Shown here: positions 36,899 to 45,291 of the stretch, piece after piece
Layout: each line of letters opens with the position of its first letter
Position numbering within the stretch: position 1 is the first letter of the stretch
Assembly: GCA_964529005.1 (NCBI GenBank)
Contig: CAZGUH010000007.1
Coordinates: 60,077 to 124,076, forward strand
Origin: CAZGUH01 sp964529005
Lineage (GTDB): Bacteria > Actinomycetota > Acidimicrobiia > Acidimicrobiales > Ilumatobacteraceae
Direction of reading: 5' to 3'
Length of the DNA: 64,000 bases
Made by a program: the position numbers and the translations under genes
Notes under the pieces: generated by a model
Database searches by the model: none
Seen by the model: the letters and a program-made list of their open reading frames with translations, nothing else
Told to the model about the DNA's origin: nothing

Positions 36899-38809
36899 AT
36901 GGTCGACGTCGTTTGGTTGATCCCTGCCCTGCCGCTGGCCGGCTTCGTGCTGATCCTGCTGTTCGGCCGCCGGCTCGGCGAACCGAGGGCCGGCTATCTC
37001 GCCACGCTGATGTGCGCCGGCGCCTTCGCCGTGACAGCGGGCGTGTTCTTCGACCTGCTGTCGATGGACGAGCACCATCGCGCCCACACCGAGAAGTTGT
37101 TCACGTGGATGCCGGTCGGCTCGCTGCAGATCGACATGGCGTTCCTGGCCGATCCGCTGAGCATCACGATGGCCTTGTTCGTCACCGGCATCGGGACGCT
37201 CATCCACCTGTACGCCGTCGGCTACATGCACGGCGATCCGAAGTTCTCCAAGTTCTTCCTGTACCTCAACCTGTTCGCGTTCAGCATGTTGATGCTGGTG
37301 CTCGGGGAGAACCTGCTCGTCACCTTCCTCGGTTGGGAAGGCGTCGGCACGTGCAGCTACTTCCTGATCTCGTTCTGGCACACGCGCGAGAGCGCCGCGA
37401 CAGCTGGCAAGAAGGCGTTCGTCACCAACCGCGTCGGCGACTGGGGTGTGATGGTCGCGATGTTCCTCGCGTTCAGCGCCGTCGGCACGCTCAGCTACGC
37501 CGGTCTGAACGCGGCGGCCGAATCGGGAGCGCTCGCAGAGAGCACCGCCACCGGCATCACGATCCTGCTGCTCGTCGGCGCGGCGGGCAAGAGCGCGCAG
37601 CTGCCGCTGTACCTGTGGCTCCCCGACGCGATGGAAGGCCCGACGCCCGTGTCGGCGTTGATCCACGCCGCCACGATGGTCACCGCAGGCGTGTTCCTGC
37701 TGACCCGCGTCAACCCGGTCATCGCCCACGCGGCCGACTGGGCGCCCACGGTCATCGCCGTCGTCGGCGCCGCTACGGCGCTGTTCGCCGCGACCATCGC
37801 GGTCGCGCAGAGCGACATCAAGAAGGTGCTCGCCTACTCGACGGTCAGCCAGCTCGGGTACATGTTCCTGGCGGTCGGCTCCGGCGCCTACGTCGCGGCG
37901 ATCTTCCACATGGTCACGCACGCGTTCTTCAAGGCTCTGCTGTTCCTCGGCTCCGGCTCGGTGATCCACGGCATGCACCACGAGCAGGACATGCGGAAGA
38001 TGGGTGCGCTGCGGCTGCTGATGCCGGTCACCGCGATCACGTTCATCATCGGCTGGCTGGCGATCGCCGGCGTTCCGCCGTTCGCCGGGTTCTGGTCCAA
38101 GGACGAGATCCTGCTGTTCACCTACGAGAAGAGCCCGGTGCTGTACGTGGTCGGCCTGCTGACGGCCCTGCTGACCGCGTACTACATGACCCGGCAGGTG
38201 ATCTTGGTGTTCTTCGGCGAGGCTCGCTGGAAGGACCAGGCCGACGAGCACGGCGCCCATGGCGACTTCAAGCCGCACGAGTCTCCTGCCGTCATGCTGT
38301 TGCCGCTCGTGGTCCTCGCGGGCTTGTCGATCGTCGGCGGCGCGCTGCAGCTGCCGTTCAACGACGACGTGAAGTTCCTCGAGAAGTGGCTCCACCCAGT
38401 CGTCGAGGTGGGCGAGGCCGACATCAGCGGCACGTGGGGCTACGACAACAAGTACGTGCTCATGGCCCTGGCGATCGTCTCGGCGGTGGTCGGCATCGCC
38501 GCCAGCATCGCCATCTACGCCAAGCACAAGGCGAAGCCCGTCGAGCCCGAGATCCTGGCCGAGGGGTGGTACTACGACCGCGCGGTCAGCGCGTTCATGG
38601 GTGGCCCCGGCCGAGCCGGTTTCGAGGGCGTCGCATGGGCCGATGCGAACATCGTCGACGGCGCGGTCAACGGCGCGGCGACGGCGGTGCGCGCGACCGC
38701 GACGGTGGCACGCAAGGCGCAGACGGGATACCTGCGGCTCTACGCCTCCGCGATCGGTATCGGGGTGGTCGCCTTGCTCGGCTGGTTCTTCACCCGGGGG
38801 GTGCTGTGA
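36899..38809 (+). CDS. nuoL: NADH-quinone oxidoreductase subunit L
   Basis: 636-residue antiporter-like proton-pumping subunit with the long lateral helix at its C-terminal side. Motifs: ENLLVTFLGWEGVGTCSYFL, LYLWLPDAMEGPTPVSALIHAATMV and KKVLAYSTVSQLGYMFLAVG, with the Lys/Glu of the half channels. A short His/Asp-rich loop (ADEHGAHGDFKPHES, about 446) is present. Length is normal. It overlaps nuoM by 1 nt. Confidence 0.96.
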   Translation: MVDVVWLIPALPLAGFVLILLFGRRLGEPRAGYLATLMCAGAFAVTAGVFFDLLSMDEHHRAHTEKLFTWMPVGSLQIDMAFLADPLSITMALFVTGIGTLIHLYAVGYMHGDPKFSKFFLYLNLFAFSMLMLVLGENLLVTFLGWEGVGTCSYFLISFWHTRESAATAGKKAFVTNRVGDWGVMVAMFLAFSAVGTLSYAGLNAAAESGALAESTATGITILLLVGAAGKSAQLPLYLWLPDAMEGPTPVSALIHAATMVTAGVFLLTRVNPVIAHAADWAPTVIAVVGAATALFAATIAVAQSDIKKVLAYSTVSQLGYMFLAVGSGAYVAAIFHMVTHAFFKALLFLGSGSVIHGMHHEQDMRKMGALRLLMPVTAITFIIGWLAIAGVPPFAGFWSKDEILLFTYEKSPVLYVVGLLTALLTAYYMTRQVILVFFGEARWKDQADEHGAHGDFKPHESPAVMLLPLVVLAGLSIVGGALQLPFNDDVKFLEKWLHPVVEVGEADISGTWGYDNKYVLMALAIVSAVVGIAASIAIYAKHKAKPVEPEILAEGWYYDRAVSAFMGGPGRAGFEGVAWADANIVDGAVNGAATAVRATATVARKAQTGYLRLYASAIGIGVVALLGWFFTRGVL

Positions 38810-40461
38810 TGCTCGCTGCCGCCGCTCCCGCCGAGCACAGCTCCTCCGCGCTGGCCTTCCCCGTCCTCACCGTGATGGTGCTGCTGCCGGTCGCCGGCGC
38901 GCTGATCGTGGCGATGATGAGCAAGCGGCGTCCCGAGTTCGTGCGGATCACCGCGCTGCTGTTCTCCGTCGCCACCGGCGCGATCACGTTGTGGCTGATG
39001 TCCGAGTTCGACCAGCAGGACGCCGGCTTCCAGTTCGTCAGCAAGCACGAATGGATCGAGGGATGGGGCATCTCCTGGCACCTCGGCCTCGACGGCATCT
39101 CGCTGTTCCTCGTCGTCCTCACCGGTGTGTTGTTCCCGTTGGCGATCGTCGGCGCGGATCCCCACCACGACGAGAAGCCGTATCTCGCATGGCTCCTCCT
39201 GCTCGAGGCGGGAGTGCTCGGCAGCTTCGTCAGCCTCGACCTGTTCCTCTTCTTCGTCTGCTTCGAGATCGTCCTCGTGCCGATGTACTTCCTCATCGGC
39301 GGCTGGGGCTATGCCGAGCGGATCTACGCCGCGACGAAGTTCTTCCTCTACACGATGATCGGCTCGGCGTTCATGCTCGTGGGCATCATCGCCACCGTCG
39401 TGCTGGCGCGCAGCAACGGCGTCGGGCGCGTCACGTTCGACCTCGTGGAGATCGCCGAGAACGCCGACTTCGCGGCGAGCACGGGGCGTTGGCTGTTCTT
39501 CGCCTTTGCGGTGGCTTTCGCCGTGAAGGTGCCCGTCTTCCCGCTCCACACGTGGCTGCCCGACGCGCACACGCAGGCGCCCACGGCAGGCTCCGTCGTG
39601 CTGGCCGGCGTGATGCTGAAGCTCGGCACGTACGGCTTGCTGCGCTTCGGCGTGTACCTGTTCCCCGAAGCCGTGCGCTGGAGCCGCCCGCTGTGGTTCA
39701 CGCTCGCGGTCATCGGCATCATCTACGGGGCCATCGCCGCCACCATGCAGCGCGATCTCAAGCGATTGGTCGCCTACTCGTCTGTCGCGCACCTCGGCTT
39801 CATCGTGCTCGGCACGTTCGCGCTCACGTCGCAGGCCGTCACGGGCGGCGTGATGCAGATGGTCAACCACGGCATCAGCACCGGAGCGTTGTTCCTCCTC
39901 GTCGGCATGATCTACGAACGCCGCCACACGCGCGAGATCGTGCAGCTGAAGGGCCTTCAGAAGGTCGCTCCGATCTTCGCCGCGGCGTTCACCGTGGTGA
40001 TGCTGTCGAGCATCGGCGTGCCCGGCCTGAACGGGTTCGTCGGCGAGTTCCTGGTGCTGATCGGATCGTTCCTCACCGCCCGCTGGTGGGTCGTGGTCGC
40101 GACCACCGGCGTGATCCTCGCGGCGCTGTACCTCTTGTGGGCCTACCAGCGCGTCTTCCACGGTGAGCCCGACGACGACAACGCCCACTTCCCCGAACTG
40201 CGCTTGCGGGAGGGGCTGGTGCTGCTGCCGTTCATCGGCATCATCGTGTTCACGGGGTTGTACCCGAAGCCGATGCTCGACCGCATCGAGCCGAGCGTCG
40301 AGGCGTTGATCTCCCACGTCGAGGAGCGCACCGGGTTCGAGGCGCCGGTCCCGGTCCCCGTGGCAGCCGAGGAGCACGCCGACGACGAGGCCGGCGAAGC
40401 CGGCGACGGAGCATCGTCGCCCGCCGGTGACGGTCACGAGACGGAAGGCGGTGAGGGGTGA
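38809..40461 (+). CDS. nuoM: NADH-quinone oxidoreductase subunit M
   Basis: 550-residue antiporter-like subunit. Motifs: FVCFEIVLVPMYFLIGGWG, FPLHTWLPDAHTQAPTAGSV and RLVAYSSVAHLGFIVLG. The last 40 residues are a soluble Asp/Glu/Gly/Ala tail (VAAEEHADDEAGEAG...), not usual in NuoM. It overlaps nuoL by 1 nt and nuoN by 1 nt (GTGATG). Confidence 0.96.
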   Translation: MLAAAAPAEHSSSALAFPVLTVMVLLPVAGALIVAMMSKRRPEFVRITALLFSVATGAITLWLMSEFDQQDAGFQFVSKHEWIEGWGISWHLGLDGISLFLVVLTGVLFPLAIVGADPHHDEKPYLAWLLLLEAGVLGSFVSLDLFLFFVCFEIVLVPMYFLIGGWGYAERIYAATKFFLYTMIGSAFMLVGIIATVVLARSNGVGRVTFDLVEIAENADFAASTGRWLFFAFAVAFAVKVPVFPLHTWLPDAHTQAPTAGSVVLAGVMLKLGTYGLLRFGVYLFPEAVRWSRPLWFTLAVIGIIYGAIAATMQRDLKRLVAYSSVAHLGFIVLGTFALTSQAVTGGVMQMVNHGISTGALFLLVGMIYERRHTREIVQLKGLQKVAPIFAAAFTVVMLSSIGVPGLNGFVGEFLVLIGSFLTARWWVVVATTGVILAALYLLWAYQRVFHGEPDDDNAHFPELRLREGLVLLPFIGIIVFTGLYPKPMLDRIEPSVEALISHVEERTGFEAPVPVPVAAEEHADDEAGEAGDGASSPAGDGHETEGGEG

Positions 40462-41996
40462 TGGGCGCGCTGGTGGCCCAGCAGGCGAACGGGTTCGACG
40501 CGCCCTCGATCGAGTGGTGGTCGCTCTCGCCGTTGCTGGCTCTGCTGGCAGGCGGGTTGATCCTGCTCGTCGTCGCCGCGCTGACGCCGCAATGGCCGCG
40601 TGGCATGTACGCGGGGTTGGCCGCGCTCACGGGTCTCGTCTCGGGCGGCCTGGCGATGTTCCAGTGGGACGACATCACGGAGGAAGGCCCGGTCACCATC
40701 ATCGACGGCGCGTTGGCGTGGGACACGTTCGCGATGTTCCTGACGATCACCATCTGCATCGCCGTCGTCCTCGCCGCGCTGGTCACGAACGACTACCTGT
40801 TGCGTGAGGGGCAGGACGGACCCGAGGTCTACGCCCTCTACATCATGGCCGCCATCGGCGGCATCGTGATGTCCGCGTCGAGCGATCTGATCGTGTTGTT
40901 CCTCGGCCTCGAGACGTTGAGCATCGCCCTGTACGTCCTGGCCGCGAGCAACCGGCGCCGCGCCGAGAGCCAGGAGAGCGGCATGAAGTACTTCGTGCTC
41001 GGCGGCTTCTCCTCGGCGTTCTTCCTCTACGGCATCGCGCTGGTCTACGGCGCGACCGGCAGCACGCGCTTCGACCAGATCGTGGCGTCGTTGTCGGAGG
41101 TGCCGGTCGAGCGCAAGGACGCGCTGTTGCTCGCCGGCGTCGCGCTGTTGCTGGTCGGTCTGGGCTTCAAGGTCTCGGCCGTGCCGTTCCACGTGTGGAG
41201 CCCGGACGTGTACCAGGGCGCGCCCACGCCGATCACCGCGTTCATGGCGTCGGCGAGCAAGGCGGCCGCGTTCGGAGCGATGCTGCGCGTCCTCGTGGTG
41301 GCGTTGCCCAGCCGTGCGGACGACTGGCGACCGGTGATCTGGGCCGTGGCCGTGTTGACGTTGCTCGTCGGCAGCATCATCGCCGTGGTCCAGACCGACG
41401 TGAAGCGCATGATGGCCTACTCGTCGATCAACCACGCCGGGTTCATCCTCGTGGGCGTCGAGGCCGCGGGCCACACCAACGGGTTGGCGGGCGACGGCGT
41501 CCCCTCGGCCGTTCTGTACCTGATGCTCTATTCGGTGCTCATCATCGGCACCTTCGCGGTGATCGGCCTCGTCGCCGGCAAGGGCGACGCGCGCACCGAC
41601 ATCGCGGCGTTCCGGGGTCTGGCGCGCCGCAAGCCGGCGCTGGCTCTCGGACTGACCGTGCTGCTGCTCGCCCAGGCCGGCGTGCCGCTGACGTCGGGCT
41701 TCGTCGCCAAGTTCGGCGTCATCCGCGCCGCGGTGGAAGAGGACAGCTACGCGATCGCGATCATCGCGATGGTGTCGTCGGTGATCGCCGCGTTCCTGTA
41801 CCTGCGGGTGATGGTGAGCGTGTGGCTCGCCGAGCCCGAGACTGGCGACGAGATCCTCGAGCCGGTCCGCACGCCGTTCGCCACGAGCGTCGCCGTCGCT
41901 CTCGCTGTGGGCTTCACGTTGGTGGTGGGTGTCATCCCCGGCTGGCTGATCGACGCCGCCGACACCGTCACCAACATCGCCACCTCCGCCCGCTGA
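40461..41996 (+). CDS. nuoN: NADH-quinone oxidoreductase subunit N
   Basis: 511-residue antiporter-like subunit, last gene of the 21-kb operon. Motifs: VLFLGLETLSIALYVLAA, KVSAVPFHVWSPDVYQGAPT and RMMAYSSINHAGFILVG. The ATG at 40461 overlaps the nuoM stop (GTGATG). Downstream is a GC-rich stretch, then the 44-bp hairpin repeats, which could stop or protect the transcript; no U-tract terminator is seen. Confidence 0.96.
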   Translation: MGALVAQQANGFDAPSIEWWSLSPLLALLAGGLILLVVAALTPQWPRGMYAGLAALTGLVSGGLAMFQWDDITEEGPVTIIDGALAWDTFAMFLTITICIAVVLAALVTNDYLLREGQDGPEVYALYIMAAIGGIVMSASSDLIVLFLGLETLSIALYVLAASNRRRAESQESGMKYFVLGGFSSAFFLYGIALVYGATGSTRFDQIVASLSEVPVERKDALLLAGVALLLVGLGFKVSAVPFHVWSPDVYQGAPTPITAFMASASKAAAFGAMLRVLVVALPSRADDWRPVIWAVAVLTLLVGSIIAVVQTDVKRMMAYSSINHAGFILVGVEAAGHTNGLAGDGVPSAVLYLMLYSVLIIGTFAVIGLVAGKGDARTDIAAFRGLARRKPALALGLTVLLLAQAGVPLTSGFVAKFGVIRAAVEEDSYAIAIIAMVSSVIAAFLYLRVMVSVWLAEPETGDEILEPVRTPFATSVAVALAVGFTLVVGVIPGWLIDAADTVTNIATSAR

Positions 41997-42070
41997 CGCC
42001 CGCCCCGCCCCCGCGTCGCGCCCCCGCCGCGTCCCGCGACGGCCTGGCATCCCGTCCCGACCACCCATCC

Positions 42071-42114
42071 CTTGGGCGCGATCGGCTGCCGCCACGGCAA
42101 CTTTTCGCGCCCGA
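42071..42114 (+). repeat. 44-bp hairpin repeat, copy A1
   Basis: Unit begins CTTGGGCGCG and ends TCGCGCCCGA; the ends pair as a 10-bp stem (TTGGGCGCGA with TCGCGCCCGA, one G-T pair). A1 also has an inner TGCCG/CGGCA stem. It lies in the 190-bp interval between nuoN and the DUF559-type gene, in which I see no gene. Next copy is 52 bp downstream. Confidence 0.85.
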
Positions 42115-42122
42115 CCCATCTG

Positions 42123-42166
42123 CTTGGGCGCGATCGGTCGCGTCAACGGCAACTTTTCGCGCCCGA
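42123..42166 (+). repeat. 44-bp hairpin repeat, copy A2
   Basis: Same ends as A1 and same orientation, starting 52 bp later. The 9-nt middle differs from A1, while CGGCAACTTT before the right arm is shared. Confidence 0.85.
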
Positions 42167-42185
42167 GCAGCAGGGTTGGGCGGGG

Positions 42186-43121
42186 TCACGGGCGCCAGCC
42201 GCGGGCGATCAGGATCGCTCGCAGGTCTGCCAACGCCTCCTCCATCCCGTGCTCGATGTCCCAATCGGTGAACCGCACCGACTGCCACGCCACGGCGCCG
42301 AGCTTGCGGTCGCGCCGCTTGTCGCGACGTGACTCCGCGCGGCCGTCGTGCCAGAACGGGTGGTCGACCTCGCCGGCCACGCGCCACGCCGGCCACGCCA
42401 GGTCGACCTCGACGCGCGAACCGTCTGCGAGCACGACGGCGTGGTTGACAAACGGTTGCGGCAGGCCGTTGGCCTCGATCGCCGCTCGGAAGCGGCGCTC
42501 CAGCTCGGAGCGGGCGGCGCCGCGCCACGCCGGCCGGCCGAGCAGGACGGCACGAGTGACGAGGGCGCCCGGTCGGCGCGGGTGATAGAGCCGCTCCATC
42601 GTCCGCATCAGCGTGTCGAACGTGCATCGCTGTTCGGACAGCAGCTGCTCGATCACGCTCTCGGTCGCGTCGGCGCCGATCAGAGCAGCCGCGTCGAATG
42701 CCGTGCGGGGAGGGCTCGTCAATGCGATGCCGTCCACGCGGCGCGCTGCCACATCGACCGGGTCGACGCGGCGGCACCGATGCACGACCAGCCCCGGCAG
42801 CTCGGGGCTGCACCCGTGCGGAACGATGACGTGGATGCCGTCGTCCTTCATCCCGCGCAGACCCCACAGGCGCCCGGCCGTCGTGAACGCGATGGCTGCC
42901 CGCGGGTTGCGCAGGCATGCGGCAGTCATCATCTGCATCGGCCCTGCGCTGTAGGCCGTCGACATGTACACGCCCGGGCACAGCTGAGCCAGCTCCCGGC
43001 GCCGCACCATGCGATGGACCGCCGACCGTTCGAGCCCGGCGTCGGCGAGTTGTTCCAGCGAGGCCACGCCGTTCTGCCTCGCCATGCGTTCGTGGGCCGC
43101 CACATCCCTGCTGTCGAACAC
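42186..43121 (-). CDS. AbiEi-like/DUF559 domain protein
   Basis: 311-residue cytoplasmic protein. The N-terminus is a winged-helix of the AbiEi antitoxin type (NGVASLEQLADAGLERSAVH, RRRELAQLCPGVY). The C-terminal about 100 residues match the DUF559/Vsr-like PD-(D/E)xK nuclease fold: VEVDLAWPAWRVAGEVD gives Asp and Glu, then an Arg/Lys helix and WQSVRFTDWDIE. The GTG at 43121 is chosen: GGGAGG lies 5 nt upstream, and a TACGCT box further up; the ATG at 43085 has no ribosome site. No AbiEii toxin gene is adjacent. Bracketed by inverted hairpin repeats. Role unknown. Confidence 0.78.
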   Translation of the reverse strand: MFDSRDVAAHERMARQNGVASLEQLADAGLERSAVHRMVRRRELAQLCPGVYMSTAYSAGPMQMMTAACLRNPRAAIAFTTAGRLWGLRGMKDDGIHVIVPHGCSPELPGLVVHRCRRVDPVDVAARRVDGIALTSPPRTAFDAAALIGADATESVIEQLLSEQRCTFDTLMRTMERLYHPRRPGALVTRAVLLGRPAWRGAARSELERRFRAAIEANGLPQPFVNHAVVLADGSRVEVDLAWPAWRVAGEVDHPFWHDGRAESRRDKRRDRKLGAVAWQSVRFTDWDIEHGMEEALADLRAILIARGWRP

Positions 43122-43164
43122 GTCGACCTCCCACCCGAAGAGCACGTGGGGGAAGTCGCCCGAC

Positions 43165-43170
43165 AGCGTA
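43165..43170 (-). promoter_or_regulatory. -10 box TACGCT for the DUF559-type gene
   Basis: TACGCT about 43 nt upstream of the GTG at 43121, leaving a short leader with the GGGAGG ribosome site. Confidence 0.35.
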
Positions 43171-43202
43171 CCCGCCCCCGCAGCCCCGCCCCACCCAGCC
43201 GC

Positions 43203-43246
43203 TCGGGCGCGATCCGCTGCGGGGGCGGCAGCCGGGCGCGCCCAAG
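43203..43246 (-). repeat. 44-bp hairpin repeat, copy B1 (inverted)
   Basis: Reverse complement matches A1 at both 10-bp ends and in the inner GGCTGCCGCC; the rest differs at about 11 positions. It lies upstream of the DUF559-type gene. Confidence 0.85.
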
Positions 43247-43254
43247 GGGAGGGG

Positions 43255-43298
43255 TCGGGCGCGATCCGCTGCCGGGGCGGCAGCCGGGCGCGCCCGAG
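43255..43298 (-). repeat. 44-bp hairpin repeat, copy B2 (inverted)
   Basis: 52 bp from B1, the same period as the A pair; nearly identical to B1. It ends 8 bp before the ilvA stop codon. Confidence 0.85.
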
Positions 43299-43306
43299 GC
43301 GAGGGG

Positions 43307-44518
43307 TCAGCGGGGGTGGACGGGGTCGACGTCGTAGCCAGCGGCGCTCGCTGCGGCGACGACCGCGTCGGCGTGGCCAGGTCCGCGGACCTCGAGCACG
43401 ACCTCGACGCCGGTCTGGCGCACGTGGAGATCGACGCCCTCGCGCACGTGCTCGACCTCGATCAGGTTCGCTCCCGCCGATGCGAAGAGTGTCAACAGGC
43501 CGGCGAGGCCCCCGGGCCGATCGCTGATGCGGGCGAACAGGATCAGCCGCCGCCCCGCTTTCGTCTCGTGGCGGCGGATCAGTCCGGGCACCACGCCGAG
43601 ATCGACGTTGCCGCCGCTCAGGACGACGCACGTGGCGCCGTGCGGGGCCGGCCCGACGGCGCCGCCCAGCAGCGCGGCGACACCGACCGCGCCGGCGCCC
43701 TCGACGTACAGCTTGGCGCGCTCCATGAGCAGCACCATCGCGTCGGCGATCGCGTCCTCGTCGACGACGACGATGTCGTCGAGGTACCGCTCGACGAGCG
43801 GTCGGGTGATCTTGCCGGGCCTCTTCACGGCGATGCCGTCCGCCAGCGTCAGCACAGGTCCACGCGCCACGGCGCCGCTGACGTAGGGTGCGCACACGCT
43901 GGCCTGCACGCCGATGACCCGCACGGCGGGATCGGCGGCCTTGAGAGCGATCGCAACCCCCGCTGCGAGGCCGCCACCGCCCAGCGGCACGACGACCTGC
44001 GCGAGCTCTGCGACGTCCTCCGACAGCTCGATACCGAGCGTCCCCTGCCCGGCGATGACGTCGGCGTCGTCGTACGGGTGGCAGAACACCATGCCGGTCT
44101 CGCTCGCCCGCGCCCGCGCCGCGGCGACCGCCTCGTCGAGCGACGCGCCGCCTTCGACCAGCGTCGCTCCGTAGCCGCGGCAGGCCTCCATCTTCGCCAA
44201 CGGCGCCCCGGCCGGCACGAAGATCTCGCAGCGCACGCCGGCCGTGCGGGAGGCGAACGCCAGCGCCTGCGCATGGTTCCCCGCGCTGCCGGCGACGACG
44301 CCATGGGACGCCGCAGCCCCGAGGGCGTCCAACTTGCTGAGGGCCCCGCGAATCTTGAACGAGCCCGTGCGCTGGAGGTTCTCGGCCTTCAACACGACCG
44401 GGCTTCCGAACGCTTCGGTGAGCGCGGCCGACGATGTCACCGGCGTGTGCTTCACCACTCCGGCCCCGGCGCGCCGCGCGTGACGGATGCGATCGATGGT
44501 GAGAGCCGGACCGGCCAT
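43307..44518 (-). CDS. ilvA: Threonine ammonia-lyase (threonine dehydratase) with ACT domain
   Basis: 403-residue PLP enzyme that converts threonine to 2-oxobutanoate, the first step to isoleucine. The PLP Lys is residue 55 in GSFKIRGAL; SAGNHAQALAFA and the glycine loop PLGGGGLAAGVA bind cofactor phosphate. A single ACT domain fills the last 75 residues (RLILFARISDRPGGLAGLL), as in the short IlvA/TdcB-like forms, so allosteric control is likely. The ATG at 44518 faces the divergent amidotransferase gene across 22 bp. Serine dehydratase activity is also possible. Confidence 0.88.
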   Translation of the reverse strand: MAGPALTIDRIRHARRAGAGVVKHTPVTSSAALTEAFGSPVVLKAENLQRTGSFKIRGALSKLDALGAAASHGVVAGSAGNHAQALAFASRTAGVRCEIFVPAGAPLAKMEACRGYGATLVEGGASLDEAVAAARARASETGMVFCHPYDDADVIAGQGTLGIELSEDVAELAQVVVPLGGGGLAAGVAIALKAADPAVRVIGVQASVCAPYVSGAVARGPVLTLADGIAVKRPGKITRPLVERYLDDIVVVDEDAIADAMVLLMERAKLYVEGAGAVGVAALLGGAVGPAPHGATCVVLSGGNVDLGVVPGLIRRHETKAGRRLILFARISDRPGGLAGLLTLFASAGANLIEVEHVREGVDLHVRQTGVEVVLEVRGPGHADAVVAAASAAGYDVDPVHPR

Positions 44519-44527
44519 ACGGCCGCG

Positions 44528-44534
44528 TACCGTA
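44528..44534. promoter_or_regulatory. Overlapping divergent -10 boxes TACCGT / TACGGT
   Basis: On the plus strand TACCGT ends 7 nt before the GTG at 44541. On the minus strand TACGGT (44529-44534) ends 10 nt before the ilvA ATG at 44518. The 22-bp gap also shows ATACGG...CCGTAT symmetry. One 7-bp site may serve both genes. Confidence 0.45.
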
Positions 44535-44540
44535 TCGGCC

Positions 44541-45206
44541 GTGCGTGCTCTGCTGATCGCCAACGAAGGCGACGACGACCCCGGCTTCGTCGGGGAGCGG
44601 TTCGAGCACCACGGCGTGTCGTTCACCCGCTGCTGGCGTGAGACGCCCGACGGCTGGCCCGATCTCGAGGGCCACGATCTGGTGCTGTTGCTGGGCAGCG
44701 AGTGGAGCGTCTACTGGCCCCACGTGGCCACGAACGTCGGCGCCGAGCGAGCCGTGGTGGCCGCCGCGCACGCACGGGGGATCCCCACCCTCGGCATCTG
44801 CTTCGGGGCCCAGGTGCTCGCGTATTCGCTCGGCGGGGGAGTGCAGCGGGCGGCCACGCCGGAGATCGGGTGGTGTGACATCGACACCGACGTGCCCGAC
44901 GCGATCGCCGCCGGCCCGTGGATGCAATGGCACTTCGACGCGGTGAAGGTGCCGCCCGGCGCCGTCGAACTGGCCCGCAGCGCGGTCTGCCCGCAGGCAT
45001 TCCGCATCGATCGCACGGTCGCGGTGCAGTTCCATCCCGAGGTGACGAGCGCCGTCGTCGACCGCTGGACCTCGGGCAGGGGAGCCGAGCAACTCCTCGA
45101 GCACGGCTTCGACGTCGAGGAGGTGCGCGCCCGCACGGCGGCGGCGATCGCGCAGAGCGGGCCCAACGCCCGGCGCCTCGTCGACTGGTTCGTGAACCTC
45201 GGGTGA
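44541..45206 (+). CDS. Class I glutamine amidotransferase (GMP-synthase-like GATase domain)
   Basis: 221-residue stand-alone GATase. The catalytic Cys is residue 87 in GICFGAQ, and the His-Glu pair is 165/167 in FHPEV. The first 60 residues form the usual flavodoxin-like start (VRALLIANEGDDDPGF). Such single-domain proteins act as glutamine or gamma-glutamyl hydrolases in varied pathways; no synthetase partner is adjacent. GTG at 44541 is set by the TACCGT box 7 nt before it. Confidence 0.82.
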   Translation: MRALLIANEGDDDPGFVGERFEHHGVSFTRCWRETPDGWPDLEGHDLVLLLGSEWSVYWPHVATNVGAERAVVAAAHARGIPTLGICFGAQVLAYSLGGGVQRAATPEIGWCDIDTDVPDAIAAGPWMQWHFDAVKVPPGAVELARSAVCPQAFRIDRTVAVQFHPEVTSAVVDRWTSGRGAEQLLEHGFDVEEVRARTAAAIAQSGPNARRLVDWFVNLG

Positions 45207-45228
45207 CTACCCCGAGCGGTGCGGCACC

Positions 45229-45246
45229 CGCCTGAACGGGCGTTTT
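45229..45246 (+). terminator. Possible intrinsic terminator after the amidotransferase gene
   Basis: CGCC-TGAACG-GGCG stem-loop directly followed by TTTT, 22 nt after the stop. The stem is short (4 bp), so strength is doubtful. Confidence 0.3.
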
Positions 45247-45276
45247 CGGATTTTCGGCGTTCTCCAGGGTCCGTAG

Positions 45277-45282
45277 TAGCGT
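45277..45282 (+). promoter_or_regulatory. -10 box TAGCGT before second nuo operon
   Basis: TAGCGT then 9 nt and the nuoA copy 2 ATG at 45292. An overlapping TAGTAG 3 nt earlier is an alternative. Confidence 0.35.
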
Positions 45283-45291
45283 CGAGAAACG

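Noticed and set aside
36913..40461. Very long open frame (over 1,100 codons) overlapping nuoL and nuoM
   Set aside because: Its 5' part is a shifted frame of nuoL with Arg/Pro/Ala-rich nonsense; the 3' part is nuoM, whose real start is 38809.
42186..43121. Complete AbiE toxin-antitoxin system
   Set aside because: No nucleotidyltransferase (AbiEii) gene is adjacent; the C-terminal domain here is DUF559-like instead.
42071..43298. CRISPR-like array
   Set aside because: Only two copies per side, 8-bp spacing, inverted orientation between sides and no cas genes; the units are hairpin repeats.
42186..45104. 972-codon minus-strand frame
   Set aside because: Only the last 311 codons read as a protein; the rest is an antisense or shifted shadow of ilvA and the amidotransferase gene. 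A GGGAGG site fixes the start at 43121.
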